Made by a program: the position numbers and the translations under genes | Notes under the pieces: generated by a model | Seen by the model: only the letters and a program-made list of their open reading frames with translations | The model's database searches: none | Told to the model about the DNA's origin: nothing | Shown here: piece after piece, positions 1 through 9,884 of the stretch | Layout of the letters: the number at the start of each line of letters is the position of its first letter | How positions within the stretch are numbered: the first letter of the stretch is position 1 | Assembly: GCA_026390695.1 (NCBI GenBank) | Contig: JAPLFL010000128.1 | Span: 1-64,000, forward strand | DNA length: 64,000 nt | DNA from: Candidatus Kapaibacterium sp. | Lineage (GTDB): Bacteria > Bacteroidota > Ignavibacteria > Kapaibacteriales > UBA2268 | Direction: 5' to 3'

Positions 1-186
1 ATAATCTAATTGCGTATTTTGCATTCTAAGCATGGCTTCTCCATTAATTGTTTATAAATTTTATTTTTACCAAAAACTAAATTAATCAATTTTTGGTTAA
101 GCCTGCTTTTCAAACATACAAACTCAAAAGCCACATATTTACCAAAGATGTCATTCCTGCGTATCAGCTTGTGTAAAAACTCACAA

Positions 187-345
187 CTTCTACTGAATTG
201 TCATTCCCGCGCATGCGGGAATCCCCTTCCAGTACCAATCAGGAGATTCCTGCATTCGCAGGAATGACAGAAAAAGATAGTTTTCACACAGGCTCGTATG
301 CAGGAATCTCCTTCCAGTACCACTTTATGGGATTCATACAATGGT
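187..345. repeat. Palindromic intergenic repeat element (REP/MITE-like)
   Basis: gtcattcccgcgcatgcgggaatccccttccagtaccaatcaggagattcctgc...; part recurs in inverted orientation at about 19499-19535. Confidence 0.6.
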
Positions 346-631
346 AGGAATGAAAGAAATGAGACTTTTGAGACAGCCTCAAAAAGATATTATAATAATT
401 GCTGACAGCCCATTTAACTCTCGGTAAATAATGCAATGACTTTTTTTCAGCTCTTAAGCCGAGTCGAATAGAATAAATAAAATAACACTTACACCAAAGT
501 GAATGCCCAATCTTGTCGATTTTGAAGAAGATTGGATTCTTTGCTTCAAAAAATGATAATTTTTAGGATTACTTATAATTAAATATAGATTTGATCGTCC
601 TTTTATTATAAAATGATCGGATATAAGGATT

Positions 632-1207
632 ATGGAGAATTTACAATCAAATACAAATGATTTGAGCTTTGAAAAAGTCTGGCTCATGTTTCAGGAAACC
701 GATAAGAAATTCTTGGACACCGATAAGAAATTCTTGGACACCGATAAGAAATTCTTGGACACTGATAAAAAACTTAATAAACTCGAACAGTTGTTTACCA
801 GCCAGTGGGGTAAATTAATTGAATCTCTTGTTGAAGGAGATCTGGTAAATATCCTTAATAAACGTGGTATTCAGGTTCATAATACTAATGAGAGAGTAAA
901 GGGGTTTCGGTTCGGTCGCCAATTTGAGTTTGATATAATTGCCGAAAACGGTGACGAAGTTGTTGTGGTGGAAGTTAAAACCACTCTCAGCGCAGATGAT
1001 GTAAAAGAATTTTTAGAAGAGCTCAAACATTTCAAGGAAGTTCTACCACGTTTTAAAGAAAATAAAGTTTTTGGAGCGATAGCTTATTTACGTGTGGATG
1101 GCAACTGTGATCGTTTTGCCGAGAGAAACGGTTTATTTATTATCAGAGCAACCGGAAATAGTGCATCAATAATAAATGCAGCGAATTTTGTTCCAAAAGA
1201 GTATTAA
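632..1207 (+). CDS. Coiled-coil plus PD-(D/E)XK nuclease-like protein (DUF3782-like)
   Basis: ORF of 191 aa; N-terminal TDKKFLD heptad repeats, C-terminal EFDIIAENGDEVVVVEVKTTL resembling a D...ExK nuclease core. Confidence 0.7.
   Translation: MENLQSNTNDLSFEKVWLMFQETDKKFLDTDKKFLDTDKKFLDTDKKLNKLEQLFTSQWGKLIESLVEGDLVNILNKRGIQVHNTNERVKGFRFGRQFEFDIIAENGDEVVVVEVKTTLSADDVKEFLEELKHFKEVLPRFKENKVFGAIAYLRVDGNCDRFAERNGLFIIRATGNSASIINAANFVPKEY
698..781 (+). repeat. 21-bp in-frame tandem repeat (three perfect copies plus one degenerate)
   Basis: accgataagaaattcttggac at 698-718, 719-739, 740-760, then actgataaaaaacttaataaa. Confidence 0.95.
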
Positions 1208-1549
1208 CTCTTTAGTATTCTTTCGAATATTAACAAAAGTAGATCCCTCACTCGATAATTTTGGCAGTTAAAATAAATGTCAAATGATATCATTTCCTTA
1301 ATGAATTAGGAATTATGAATTTTTGATAATGGAATTAGCAAGTGGTCAAAAATACTGCAAAATTGTGCAAATAGCATGAAACACAGCTACTGGAGATGCT
1401 TTTGGATGCATAATCAGTTATGCAATAGTATGCAAATAACACTTATTTATTGTTGCTTTTTATGCAAATTGTGCAATTTAAATTAAACCTAAATATTTCA
1501 TTAAGATTTAACGTAATTGAAAAATTATATGCTAATAAAGAACTTTTTT

Positions 1550-1630
1550 TATCTTCCCTACCCCTTTTTTGCAAAGAGGGGAATTTAGTTAAATCCCCCT
1601 TTGAAAAAGGGGGTAGGGGGATTTTCTATT
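1550..1630. repeat. C/G-rich palindromic intergenic repeat (ccctttttt...ccccctttgaaaaagggggtaggggg)
   Basis: Nested inverted repeats CCCCCTTTgaAAAAGGGGG with flanking ctacccc/ggtaggggg in AT-rich intergenic DNA. Confidence 0.55.
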
Positions 1631-1691
1631 GCCTAATGAAATATTGGGGTTAAAAGATTTAATATAAAGCAGATGCACCCTGCTTACACGC

Positions 1692-1728
1692 AAAAAAAAC
1701 TCCCTGTTTTTCAGCAAGGAGTTTTTTT
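1692..1728. terminator. Rho-independent terminator, possibly bidirectional
   Basis: aaaaaaaactccctgtttttcagcaaggagttttttt. Confidence 0.65.
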
Positions 1729-1780
1729 ACTCAATCTTGATCAAAAGCAGAGGCTTGGATCAGGATTATGATAATTTACT

Positions 1781-1806
1781 CGTACCCAAGCACTCGCTTG
1801 GGTACG
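1781..1806. repeat. Perfect 11-bp hairpin just 3' of hppA
   Basis: CGTACCCAAGC actc GCTTGGGTACG. Confidence 0.8.
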
Positions 1807-1815
1807 AAAAATATC

Positions 1816-4284
1816 TTAGGCTTCTTTTACTTTTGGAGGAATACGCATCGCATAAAATGAACGCCATACGAATACCAATGCTATTGCGAAGAATACGCCA
1901 CCAACATACGGTGCTGTATGCACGAATGAAGGCACAATGGCTATTTCCATCGCTAATAAACCAAACAAGGTTGTAAATTTAATGATTGGATTAAGAGCCA
2001 CAGATGAAGTATCTTTGAAAGGATCGCCAACAGTATCGCCAACAACAGTAGCCTCGTGTAATGGTGTTCCTTTTTCTTTCAATTCAACTTCGACTAATTT
2101 TTTAGCATTATCCCAGCATCCACCGGCGTTTGCCATAAAAATTGCCTGATAAAGACCAAAAATTGCAATCGAAATTAAATAAGACACAAAGAATGCTGCA
2201 GGTGCAGGATTTGTTTTATCCGATGCTGAGAAGAATGCAAATGCTAAGGCAAAAGAGAATATCGCAATGAAAATATTGAACATTCCCTTTTGTGCATACT
2301 GGGTGCAGATTTTAACTACTTCTTTAGAGTTTTCTGTTGAAGCTTTTGCATCAAGTCCTACTGCATCTAATTTAATATGTTGTTTGATAAATTCAACTGC
2401 ACGAAATGAACCGGTTGTCACAGCCTGAATTGAAGCACCTGTAAACCAGTAAATAACTGCACCACCGCAGATTAAACCAAGAATAGTATATGGATTCAGA
2501 ATGTTAAGAATTTGCTCCGGTGGGATACCAAATGAATTCCTTATAACAAGAATTAATGAGAAGATCATAGTTGTCGCACCCACTACCGCTGTACCTATAA
2601 GAACAGGTTTGGATGTAGCTTTAAACGTATTACCAGCACCATCATTCTCTTCAAGGTAATCTTTGGCTTTCTCGAAATCAGGTTTGAAGCCGAAATCTTT
2701 TTCAATTTCGGTGGAAATATTGGGAATCATTTCAATCATTGATAATTCATAAATAGACTGTGCGTTATCAGTCACTGGTCCATAGCTGTCAACAGCGATA
2801 GTAACCGGTCCCATTCCTAAAAATCCGAATGCAACAAGACCAAATGCAAATATTGAAGGATATTCCATATAATTGGATAATCCCCATGTACTAACAATAT
2901 AAGCAACGAACATAAGAACAAAGAAAACCATTCCTTCCCAGAAAGCGCTGAAATTACCAGCAACCAAACCGGAAAGAATGTTCAGAGATGGGCCACCTTC
3001 GCGCGAAGCGATAACAACTTCTTTTGTATGAAGTGACTTTGTACTTGTAAATATTTTTGTAAATTCAGGAATCAGAGCAGCTCCTAAGGTTCCGCAACTG
3101 ATAATAATTGAGAGCGTATTGGCAAGTCCGCCGCCAAGATGGCCAAGTTGCCAGTTACTGATAAGGAAAGTTGCAATTATTGATAAAATTGAAGTAATCC
3201 AAACCAGTGAAGTAAGAGGAGCTTCAAAATCCAAATGATCTTTGCCTGTATAGCGAATTTTGCTTACAAAACCATTGATCCAGTAAGCAGCAATTGATGT
3301 CAAAATCATTGCTACACGCATAACAAAAATCCAGGTAATAAATTCGCCACGGTAAACCAAAGGCTGATGAGTTGTCGGATCAATAGCGAATACAGCCAAA
3401 CAAATGAAAGTAATAAGAGCAACACCTGTTACACCATAAGTTTCAAAGCCGTCTGCAGTAGGTCCGACTGAGTCACCGGCATTATCACCGGTACAATCTG
3501 CAATAACTCCAGGATTACTCGGATCATCTTCTTTAAGTTTGAAAACGATTTTCATTAAATCAGAACCAATATCTGCAATTTTAGTGAAAATTCCACCGGC
3601 AATTCGTAAAGCTGAAGCACCAAGAGACTCGCCGATTGCAAATCCGATGAAACATGCACCAGCGTACTCACGTGGTATGAACATAAGAATAATCAACATC
3701 ATGATTAATTCAACACTGATCAGCAGCACACCAATACTCATTCCGGATTGAAGTGGAATGGTCAATAATTTTAGTGGTTTGCGTTCGAGTGAAGCAAATG
3801 CCATGCGACTATTTGCATAAGTATTAATTCGAATACCAAACCAAGCAACGCTGTAAGAGCCTAATATACCGATGACAGACCAAAGCAGGATTAATAAAAC
3901 TCCTACTAAATGTGTCTCTTTCAGTACTCCGAAATAAAAGGCAATACAGGAACCAATCAGAATTTCAAGAATAATAATAAATTTTCCTTGTTGAATCAGA
4001 TAAGTTTTTGCGGTCTCGAATATGATATTAGATACTTCCAGCATAGATTTGTGGGCTTTCAAATTCTTTACATGAATGAATTGATAAGCACCGAAAATCA
4101 TACCCAAAATACAAATACCAAGTCCTATAAATAGTAATGATTGTTGGGATGAATTTAATACCGGAACGACTAAATCGGCTTCACTGGCGAAACTTATTCC
4201 GGTAAATGCAAAAAAAATAATTGGTAGAATCCAGAGCTTTTTCAAAAGCTCGGTGAGTTTGAATGTAGATTGCATAAATCTCAT
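1816..4284 (-). CDS. hppA: Membrane-bound proton-translocating pyrophosphatase
   Basis: 822 aa polytopic; DCTGDNAGDSVGPTADGFETYG and GNAGGCWDNAKK motifs typical of M-PPase. Confidence 0.93.
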   Translation of the reverse strand: MRFMQSTFKLTELLKKLWILPIIFFAFTGISFASEADLVVPVLNSSQQSLLFIGLGICILGMIFGAYQFIHVKNLKAHKSMLEVSNIIFETAKTYLIQQGKFIIILEILIGSCIAFYFGVLKETHLVGVLLILLWSVIGILGSYSVAWFGIRINTYANSRMAFASLERKPLKLLTIPLQSGMSIGVLLISVELIMMLIILMFIPREYAGACFIGFAIGESLGASALRIAGGIFTKIADIGSDLMKIVFKLKEDDPSNPGVIADCTGDNAGDSVGPTADGFETYGVTGVALITFICLAVFAIDPTTHQPLVYRGEFITWIFVMRVAMILTSIAAYWINGFVSKIRYTGKDHLDFEAPLTSLVWITSILSIIATFLISNWQLGHLGGGLANTLSIIISCGTLGAALIPEFTKIFTSTKSLHTKEVVIASREGGPSLNILSGLVAGNFSAFWEGMVFFVLMFVAYIVSTWGLSNYMEYPSIFAFGLVAFGFLGMGPVTIAVDSYGPVTDNAQSIYELSMIEMIPNISTEIEKDFGFKPDFEKAKDYLEENDGAGNTFKATSKPVLIGTAVVGATTMIFSLILVIRNSFGIPPEQILNILNPYTILGLICGGAVIYWFTGASIQAVTTGSFRAVEFIKQHIKLDAVGLDAKASTENSKEVVKICTQYAQKGMFNIFIAIFSFALAFAFFSASDKTNPAPAAFFVSYLISIAIFGLYQAIFMANAGGCWDNAKKLVEVELKEKGTPLHEATVVGDTVGDPFKDTSSVALNPIIKFTTLFGLLAMEIAIVPSFVHTAPYVGGVFFAIALVFVWRSFYAMRIPPKVKEA

Positions 4285-4432
4285 TTAATTAGTTTAACAT
4301 AAAAAAGAATTGATGACTTATTTCATTCGCAAAAATATGAAATTTCTGGGGAATTGTCGGTATAAATTTTGTAAATAAGTTGATAAATTATAAGGTAAAC
4401 TTTTTTACTTTATAACTTGCAACTTTCAATTA

Positions 4433-5725
4433 CTACTTAGCACAGGTCATCAAATATAATCTACTTCGGATTTGTCCTAATGTTTCATAACGCTCCTGAC
4501 GCCAATTATAACGAGGATATGATATGGTATCTGCCATCATGCCGGAATATAACTGCCTATCTTCGAGATCACGCAAGACCAGAGAGGATGATGTAGTAAA
4601 TGCTATTGTTTTAGATTTCGGTTGTTTTGCAATTATTTGGGTGCTTGGCCAGGTTGTTTTCAAAGGATATTTCAATCCGTTAACATTTAAAAAACAATCA
4701 ATATCACAACCTAAAAAATATAATTCAGAGCCATCGTGAGTATAATGAGGATTTCCGGTAGCTGCTCCTGCACTATATTCAGTGCTATTTTGCATAACAA
4801 CGTTAATACCGTCGTGGAAGGCATAGAGTCCAATCAACGGCAAACTCGGATGCAATACAAGGTTATTCATATATTCATATTGCTTACTAATCATAGGTTC
4901 GACGTAGTCATCGGAAAATAAAAGTGAGACATATCTCCCAGATAATTCCTGTGCTATTGCCGCCATTACGGTTCCGAAAAGATTTATTTTTACATCTGTA
5001 ATTGTACGGTAAATATCAGAAATCGGGATAAATTCTTTGTAGATTTGAGTCCTATCCCCGCTTGAACCAGAATAGCACATTTGTCCATCAATCCAGAAAC
5101 CTATTGGTAAAATGCGATCAAATGCTGAAGATTCTCTGCCATTAATATTCATTACATAACTTGATCCCCGCATTCCAACTACTGAGTAACGGCTTCCGTC
5201 CTGACTCAGGTAAATATTACCCATCCTGTTTAAAAACTTAATTGATTTATCACCCAAAACAAATGTTTCCAAATCTTGTTCATAATATGTATAAGCTAAA
5301 ACTTCAGAATTAGGACTGTAAATTATCATTCCTGGCTGAAAACCCGGAACAGGCTGTACAGAAGCCTCTGTAATAAGATAAGTTTGATTTGAAGCATCTA
5401 CAGCAAAATAAGCCCATCTCTCCCCATTTGGTGAAAACACAGGTTCAGTTAGATAATTGTATGATTTTGATTTTTCACCATCGATAATCATTCTATATTT
5501 CCCGGTAAAAGGTTGAGTTACAGCCCACCAATGATAGCTTGTGTCCATACCACTGGAAATAAGAGGTTCAAAGCCATCAAGCAATAAAAAATCATGACAA
5601 AGTTCTGCTTTTAAACTAAAATGAAAAACAAAAAATAAAAATAACAAGGTTAATTTCAATAGTCTTTTAATTGGCTCAGGCACTCTTCTGCTCCGACTTT
5701 TATAAATAAAAAGATAACTATTCAA
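4433..5725 (-). CDS. Hypothetical exported protein, WD40/TolB-like beta-propeller repeats
   Basis: 430 aa, N-terminal hydrophobic segment, repeated SPNGERWAYFA / SQDGSRYSVVG blades. Confidence 0.55.
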   Translation of the reverse strand: MNSYLFIYKSRSRRVPEPIKRLLKLTLLFLFFVFHFSLKAELCHDFLLLDGFEPLISSGMDTSYHWWAVTQPFTGKYRMIIDGEKSKSYNYLTEPVFSPNGERWAYFAVDASNQTYLITEASVQPVPGFQPGMIIYSPNSEVLAYTYYEQDLETFVLGDKSIKFLNRMGNIYLSQDGSRYSVVGMRGSSYVMNINGRESSAFDRILPIGFWIDGQMCYSGSSGDRTQIYKEFIPISDIYRTITDVKINLFGTVMAAIAQELSGRYVSLLFSDDYVEPMISKQYEYMNNLVLHPSLPLIGLYAFHDGINVVMQNSTEYSAGAATGNPHYTHDGSELYFLGCDIDCFLNVNGLKYPLKTTWPSTQIIAKQPKSKTIAFTTSSSLVLRDLEDRQLYSGMMADTISYPRYNWRQERYETLGQIRSRLYLMTCAK

Positions 5726-6017
5726 TATAAAAATTATAATGGATTTATTATTTTCATTAAACGATTAATCCGATAATATCATTTAAAGTCATCAGTGTTA
5801 AACTAATTTTTCAATGAAATCCAATAATAATGAATTATAAAAAATATTATATTAATTAAAGCAAATATAGTCTCAGAGCCAATCAAGTTATGGAATCTAC
5901 AGCAATTCTCCGAAAATATCAGTGTCAGACAATAATCTTAATATCTTTTAATCTTTTTAAAATGAGAATTATACTTATTTTTATTCTTTTTCTAATATTT
6001 ATTTTTGGAAAATGTAA

Positions 6018-8045
6018 ATGGATTATTATTTAGTCAAAGCAGTTGTTTTCGGTATAATTCTTGTGTTCTCCGCACTGGTATTATCTCGCAAGTTGTACCA
6101 ACTATTTTCGTATTTACAAGTTGGGAAGGAAATTAATAGAAGCGATAATATCAATTCCCGAATAAAAAATACAGTTAAAGTTGCTTTTTTTCAATACAGG
6201 ATTTTCCGCGACAAGAGTGCCGGTATCCTTCATGCTCTAATTTTCTGGGGATTTTTAACTTTATTATTTTCTGCCTCAGAATCCATATTTCAAGGATTCT
6301 ATAATGGCTTTTCCTGGTCAATACTGAAATATTTTTACTCTTTTATAACCTTTTCAACAGATTTTTTCTGTGTTTTAGTAATTGTGTCCATTATATTTAA
6401 TCTGATCCGGCATTTTGCGATAAAAGTGCCTCGCTTGCAAGGTAAAAAGGAGGATATGGTTGATGCTTTGGTTGTACTTATTTTTATTTTTTCCATAGTA
6501 TGTTCATTGATAATCGAAAATGCAGCTTCTACAAAGATTCATAATGAATACTGGGAATTCAAACCTATTGCAGCTTATTTCGGGACATTGATACCATCAA
6601 ATTCCGCTGTTTTCATCTATGAAATTTTCTGGTGGATGCATATAATCCTTATATTAGCTTTTGCCAATTACCTCCCATACTCAAAACATTTACATGTTTA
6701 TACATCAATTCAAAATGTGTTCCACGCACAGTTAAAGCCAATTAACGGGCTTGAACGAATTGACTTTGAACAAGAAGGAGTTGAAAAATACGGAATCGTC
6801 GATGTTGATGATATTTCTCGTAAATCTTTGTTTGATGGCTATTCATGTACACATTGCGGAAGATGTTCCAGTGTTTGTCCGGCAAATACAACTGGGAAAC
6901 TACTGGATCCAAGAGAGATTATTATTCAAATCCGGCACAGACTGCAAGATATTGGGCCTATCAAACTGAGACAAATAAAAACAAACGGAACCGAGGTTAT
7001 TCTTTCGGATCATGAGTCAGAGCTTTTAAATAAGAAATTTGTTGGTGATTATCAAAGTATTGAAGCGCTTTGGCAGTGTACAACTTGTGCTGCATGTATG
7101 CAGGAATGCCCTATAATGATTGAGCACGTACCAGCAATAGTCGGGATGCGCCGTTCACTTGTTTTAACAGATGCAGAATTTCCATCATTATTACAATCAG
7201 CATTTTCAAATCTCGAAAATAATGGCACTCCATGGGCATTTTCATCTTCTGAAAGATCAGACTGGGCTGAAGGAAGCGGAATAAAGACAGCAGCAGAAAA
7301 TCCTGATTTTGAGTATTTATTCTGGGTTGGTTGCGCAGGCAGCTTTGATGACAGAGCCAAGAAAATTTCATTGGCATTTGCACGATTACTCCAAATTGCA
7401 GGTGTTAATTTTGCTATCCTTGGAAATGAAGAGCAATGCAACGGAGATGTTGCAAGAAGAGCCGGGAATGAATATCTTGCCGATATGTTGATCAAAGCCA
7501 ATATCGAAACTTTATCAAATTATAAAGTCAAAAAAATTCTTACAATTTGTCCACACTGTTTTAATACATTTAAAAATGAATATCCCGATTTTGGTGTACA
7601 GTTCGAGGTCATTCACCATACACAATTTTTAAATAATTTGATAAAATCCGGCAAATTGAAACTAAGACCCAATAGCAGCCAATCAACAAATATAAGTTAT
7701 CATGATTCTTGTTACCTTGGTCGCTATAATCAAATTTATGATGAGCCAAGAAATATACTGAAATCAATCTCGGGATTTTCTTTAAAAGAGCCTTTGAGAA
7801 ATCATGACAGAGGCTTTTGTTGCGGTGCAGGTGGTGCTCAGATGTTTTTGGAGGAAACAGTAGGTAAAAGAGTTAATATAGAAAGGACAGAAGAACTGAT
7901 TAATACCCATACCGAAACGATAGCACTGAACTGCCCGTTTTGTATGACGATGATCAGTGACGGAATAAAAGCAAAAGATTTAACTGAAAAAATTCAGGTC
8001 AAAGATTTGGCAGAAATACTTCTTGAAAATGTACAGTTGGATTAA
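6018..8045 (+). CDS. Membrane (Fe-S)-binding oxidoreductase: NarI-like membrane domain, two 4Fe-4S motifs, CCG domains (HdrD/GlpC/ETF:quinone oxidoreductase-like)
   Basis: CTHCGRCSSVCP, CTTCAACMQECP, CPHCFNTF, FCCGAGGAQMF; N-terminal TM helices. Confidence 0.85.
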   Translation: MDYYLVKAVVFGIILVFSALVLSRKLYQLFSYLQVGKEINRSDNINSRIKNTVKVAFFQYRIFRDKSAGILHALIFWGFLTLLFSASESIFQGFYNGFSWSILKYFYSFITFSTDFFCVLVIVSIIFNLIRHFAIKVPRLQGKKEDMVDALVVLIFIFSIVCSLIIENAASTKIHNEYWEFKPIAAYFGTLIPSNSAVFIYEIFWWMHIILILAFANYLPYSKHLHVYTSIQNVFHAQLKPINGLERIDFEQEGVEKYGIVDVDDISRKSLFDGYSCTHCGRCSSVCPANTTGKLLDPREIIIQIRHRLQDIGPIKLRQIKTNGTEVILSDHESELLNKKFVGDYQSIEALWQCTTCAACMQECPIMIEHVPAIVGMRRSLVLTDAEFPSLLQSAFSNLENNGTPWAFSSSERSDWAEGSGIKTAAENPDFEYLFWVGCAGSFDDRAKKISLAFARLLQIAGVNFAILGNEEQCNGDVARRAGNEYLADMLIKANIETLSNYKVKKILTICPHCFNTFKNEYPDFGVQFEVIHHTQFLNNLIKSGKLKLRPNSSQSTNISYHDSCYLGRYNQIYDEPRNILKSISGFSLKEPLRNHDRGFCCGAGGAQMFLEETVGKRVNIERTEELINTHTETIALNCPFCMTMISDGIKAKDLTEKIQVKDLAEILLENVQLD

Positions 8046-8190
8046 TTGTAATCTTTTTTTATTTAAATATGTATAAATTAAAAAAATGTCCTTATTTTGT
8101 AGTCTGTAGAATATGAAATCTCATAAATTGTTGTTTTTATCTTTTCAAATGAAAAGGTATGTTTTAAAAATTAATTAATGGTATAAAAAT

Positions 8191-9813
8191 ATGACTCCCG
8201 ATGAAACACTCATTAACTCAGAAACAGTTCCGGAAAACAATGCTGAAATTCAGATTGAACAAACTGAAACTCCAATAATTGAAAACTCCGCTTCTGAAGC
8301 TGATAATCACGATAGTCAAATTATTGAACAGCCTGAAATATCTGCTGAAATAAATGATAATCCAATTTTAGAAGAAACTGTTGTTAGCGATGGAATAATC
8401 CCATCAGTTATTAATGAAGCAATTTCTCAACAAACAGAATTAGTCACTGAACAAGTAGAATCAAGTGCAGGATTAGAAGAAACGACTGTTGTAGAAATTG
8501 AAGTTGAACCGGTAATTGATGAAGCAGCTAAGGCTGAAGCTAAAGCAATTTCTGAAGAAAAAAAGAGACAACGGGAAGCAGCAGAAGCTCAACAAAAGCT
8601 ATTTTCAGAATATTTCGAATATTTCAAAACAGTAAGAGATAAAGATGAAACTTTGGAAGTTGATGTCATTGGACGTATCAAAGGTGGTCTTAGAGTCATG
8701 TATAAGGAAATGCCTTTATTCTTACCAGCATCTCACTTCTCTCTGAAAAGATCCCCAACAGAAAAAGAATTATCAGAGTCCGTCGGGATAAAAACCATTG
8801 TTAAAATTCATGAAATGCAGGAAGACCGCATTGGTAGAAAGACTGTGATAGTCACTCGGAAAAAAATTCTTGAAGAAGAGTTCTGGGCAAAAATTCAGGT
8901 TGGTGACATTGTTGAAGGAAATGTATCATCTGTTGCAACTTTCGGAGTGTTTGTAGATATTGGTGGAGTCGAAGGATTGATTCATATATCAAGAATCTCT
9001 CAGAATCGTGTGGAAGACCCCAAAACTATGTTTAGACGTGGTCAAAAAATTCAGGCAGTTGTTATAGAAGCTAATAAAGAGAAGAATCGAATTGCACTAA
9101 GCCGTAAAGAACTGGAAAAATCTCCATGGGACGACTTGGCAGAGACAGTTGAGGTAGGTTCGGTAGTTAAGGGTATAGTGCGTCGTATGACGGACTTTGG
9201 AGCTTATATTGAATTATTTCCCGGAATAGATGGCTTGCTGCGCTCCTCCGAATTTTCTTGGACTAAACGAATCAGGAAACCATCAGATATTTTAAAAATA
9301 AGTGATGAAATTGATGTAAAGATTCTTACATTCTCCAAAGAAAAGAGATCGGTATCTTTAAGTATCAAGCAGATTCAGCCTAATCCATGGCATACAATTA
9401 AAGAAAAATTTGAGAATAAAAGTGAATATGACGCTACCGTCAAACAAATAGTTAATCAAGGTATTGTCGTCGCTTTGGATGAGGAATTTGACGGATTTAT
9501 GCCAAGAAGTAAAATGAAGAATTGCCCTCCGGGTAAACCAATTCCTTATCAAGTTGGTGAAGTAGTAAAAATTCGTATTTCAGATATAAATATTGAAGAA
9601 GAATCTTTGATTGTTGAACCTGTCGTGGAGGAAAAACCGGTAGCTCCCAGAGCTAATCATGGTCAATCACGCGGTCGTGATAATCAAAGACATCACGATA
9701 ATAAGCCGCACGATCAGAATAGTCCAAATGCAGGTACTGATTCAGGAGCTTTCTCACTTGGTGATCTGCTCAGCGATAATGCAAGGAGTTCATTATTCAA
9801 CTCTTCAAAATAA
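8191..9813 (+). CDS. rpsA: S1 RNA-binding domain protein, probable 30S ribosomal protein S1
   Basis: At least 3-4 S1 repeats (GDIVEGNVSSVATFGVFVDIGGVEGLIHISRIS, GSVVKGIVRRMTDFGAYIEL...) with acidic N-terminal extension. Confidence 0.75.
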   Translation: MTPDETLINSETVPENNAEIQIEQTETPIIENSASEADNHDSQIIEQPEISAEINDNPILEETVVSDGIIPSVINEAISQQTELVTEQVESSAGLEETTVVEIEVEPVIDEAAKAEAKAISEEKKRQREAAEAQQKLFSEYFEYFKTVRDKDETLEVDVIGRIKGGLRVMYKEMPLFLPASHFSLKRSPTEKELSESVGIKTIVKIHEMQEDRIGRKTVIVTRKKILEEEFWAKIQVGDIVEGNVSSVATFGVFVDIGGVEGLIHISRISQNRVEDPKTMFRRGQKIQAVVIEANKEKNRIALSRKELEKSPWDDLAETVEVGSVVKGIVRRMTDFGAYIELFPGIDGLLRSSEFSWTKRIRKPSDILKISDEIDVKILTFSKEKRSVSLSIKQIQPNPWHTIKEKFENKSEYDATVKQIVNQGIVVALDEEFDGFMPRSKMKNCPPGKPIPYQVGEVVKIRISDINIEEESLIVEPVVEEKPVAPRANHGQSRGRDNQRHHDNKPHDQNSPNAGTDSGAFSLGDLLSDNARSSLFNSSK

Positions 9814-9836
9814 ATTTCAATAATTTACGTTTTAAG

Positions 9837-9868
9837 AAACCGGTTTGATTATTCAATCCGGTTTTTTT
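9837..9868 (+). terminator. Rho-independent terminator after S1-domain gene
   Basis: aaaccggtttgattattcaatccggttttttt. Confidence 0.8.
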
Positions 9869-9884
9869 ATTTAAAAAGTACCCG

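Noticed and set aside
187-400. Possible CRISPR-like array (repeated ggaatctccttccagtacca units)
   Set aside because: Units are irregularly spaced, imperfect and palindromic; no constant spacer length and no cas genes, so treated as REP/MITE-like.
454-687. 77-aa minus-strand ORF near the window start
   Set aside because: Overlaps the 5' end of the DUF3782-like gene, low-complexity, no RBS or family resemblance.
7052-7501. 149-aa antisense ORF (and 7111..7383)
   Set aside because: Antisense to a well-supported Fe-S oxidoreductase; no recognisable protein features.
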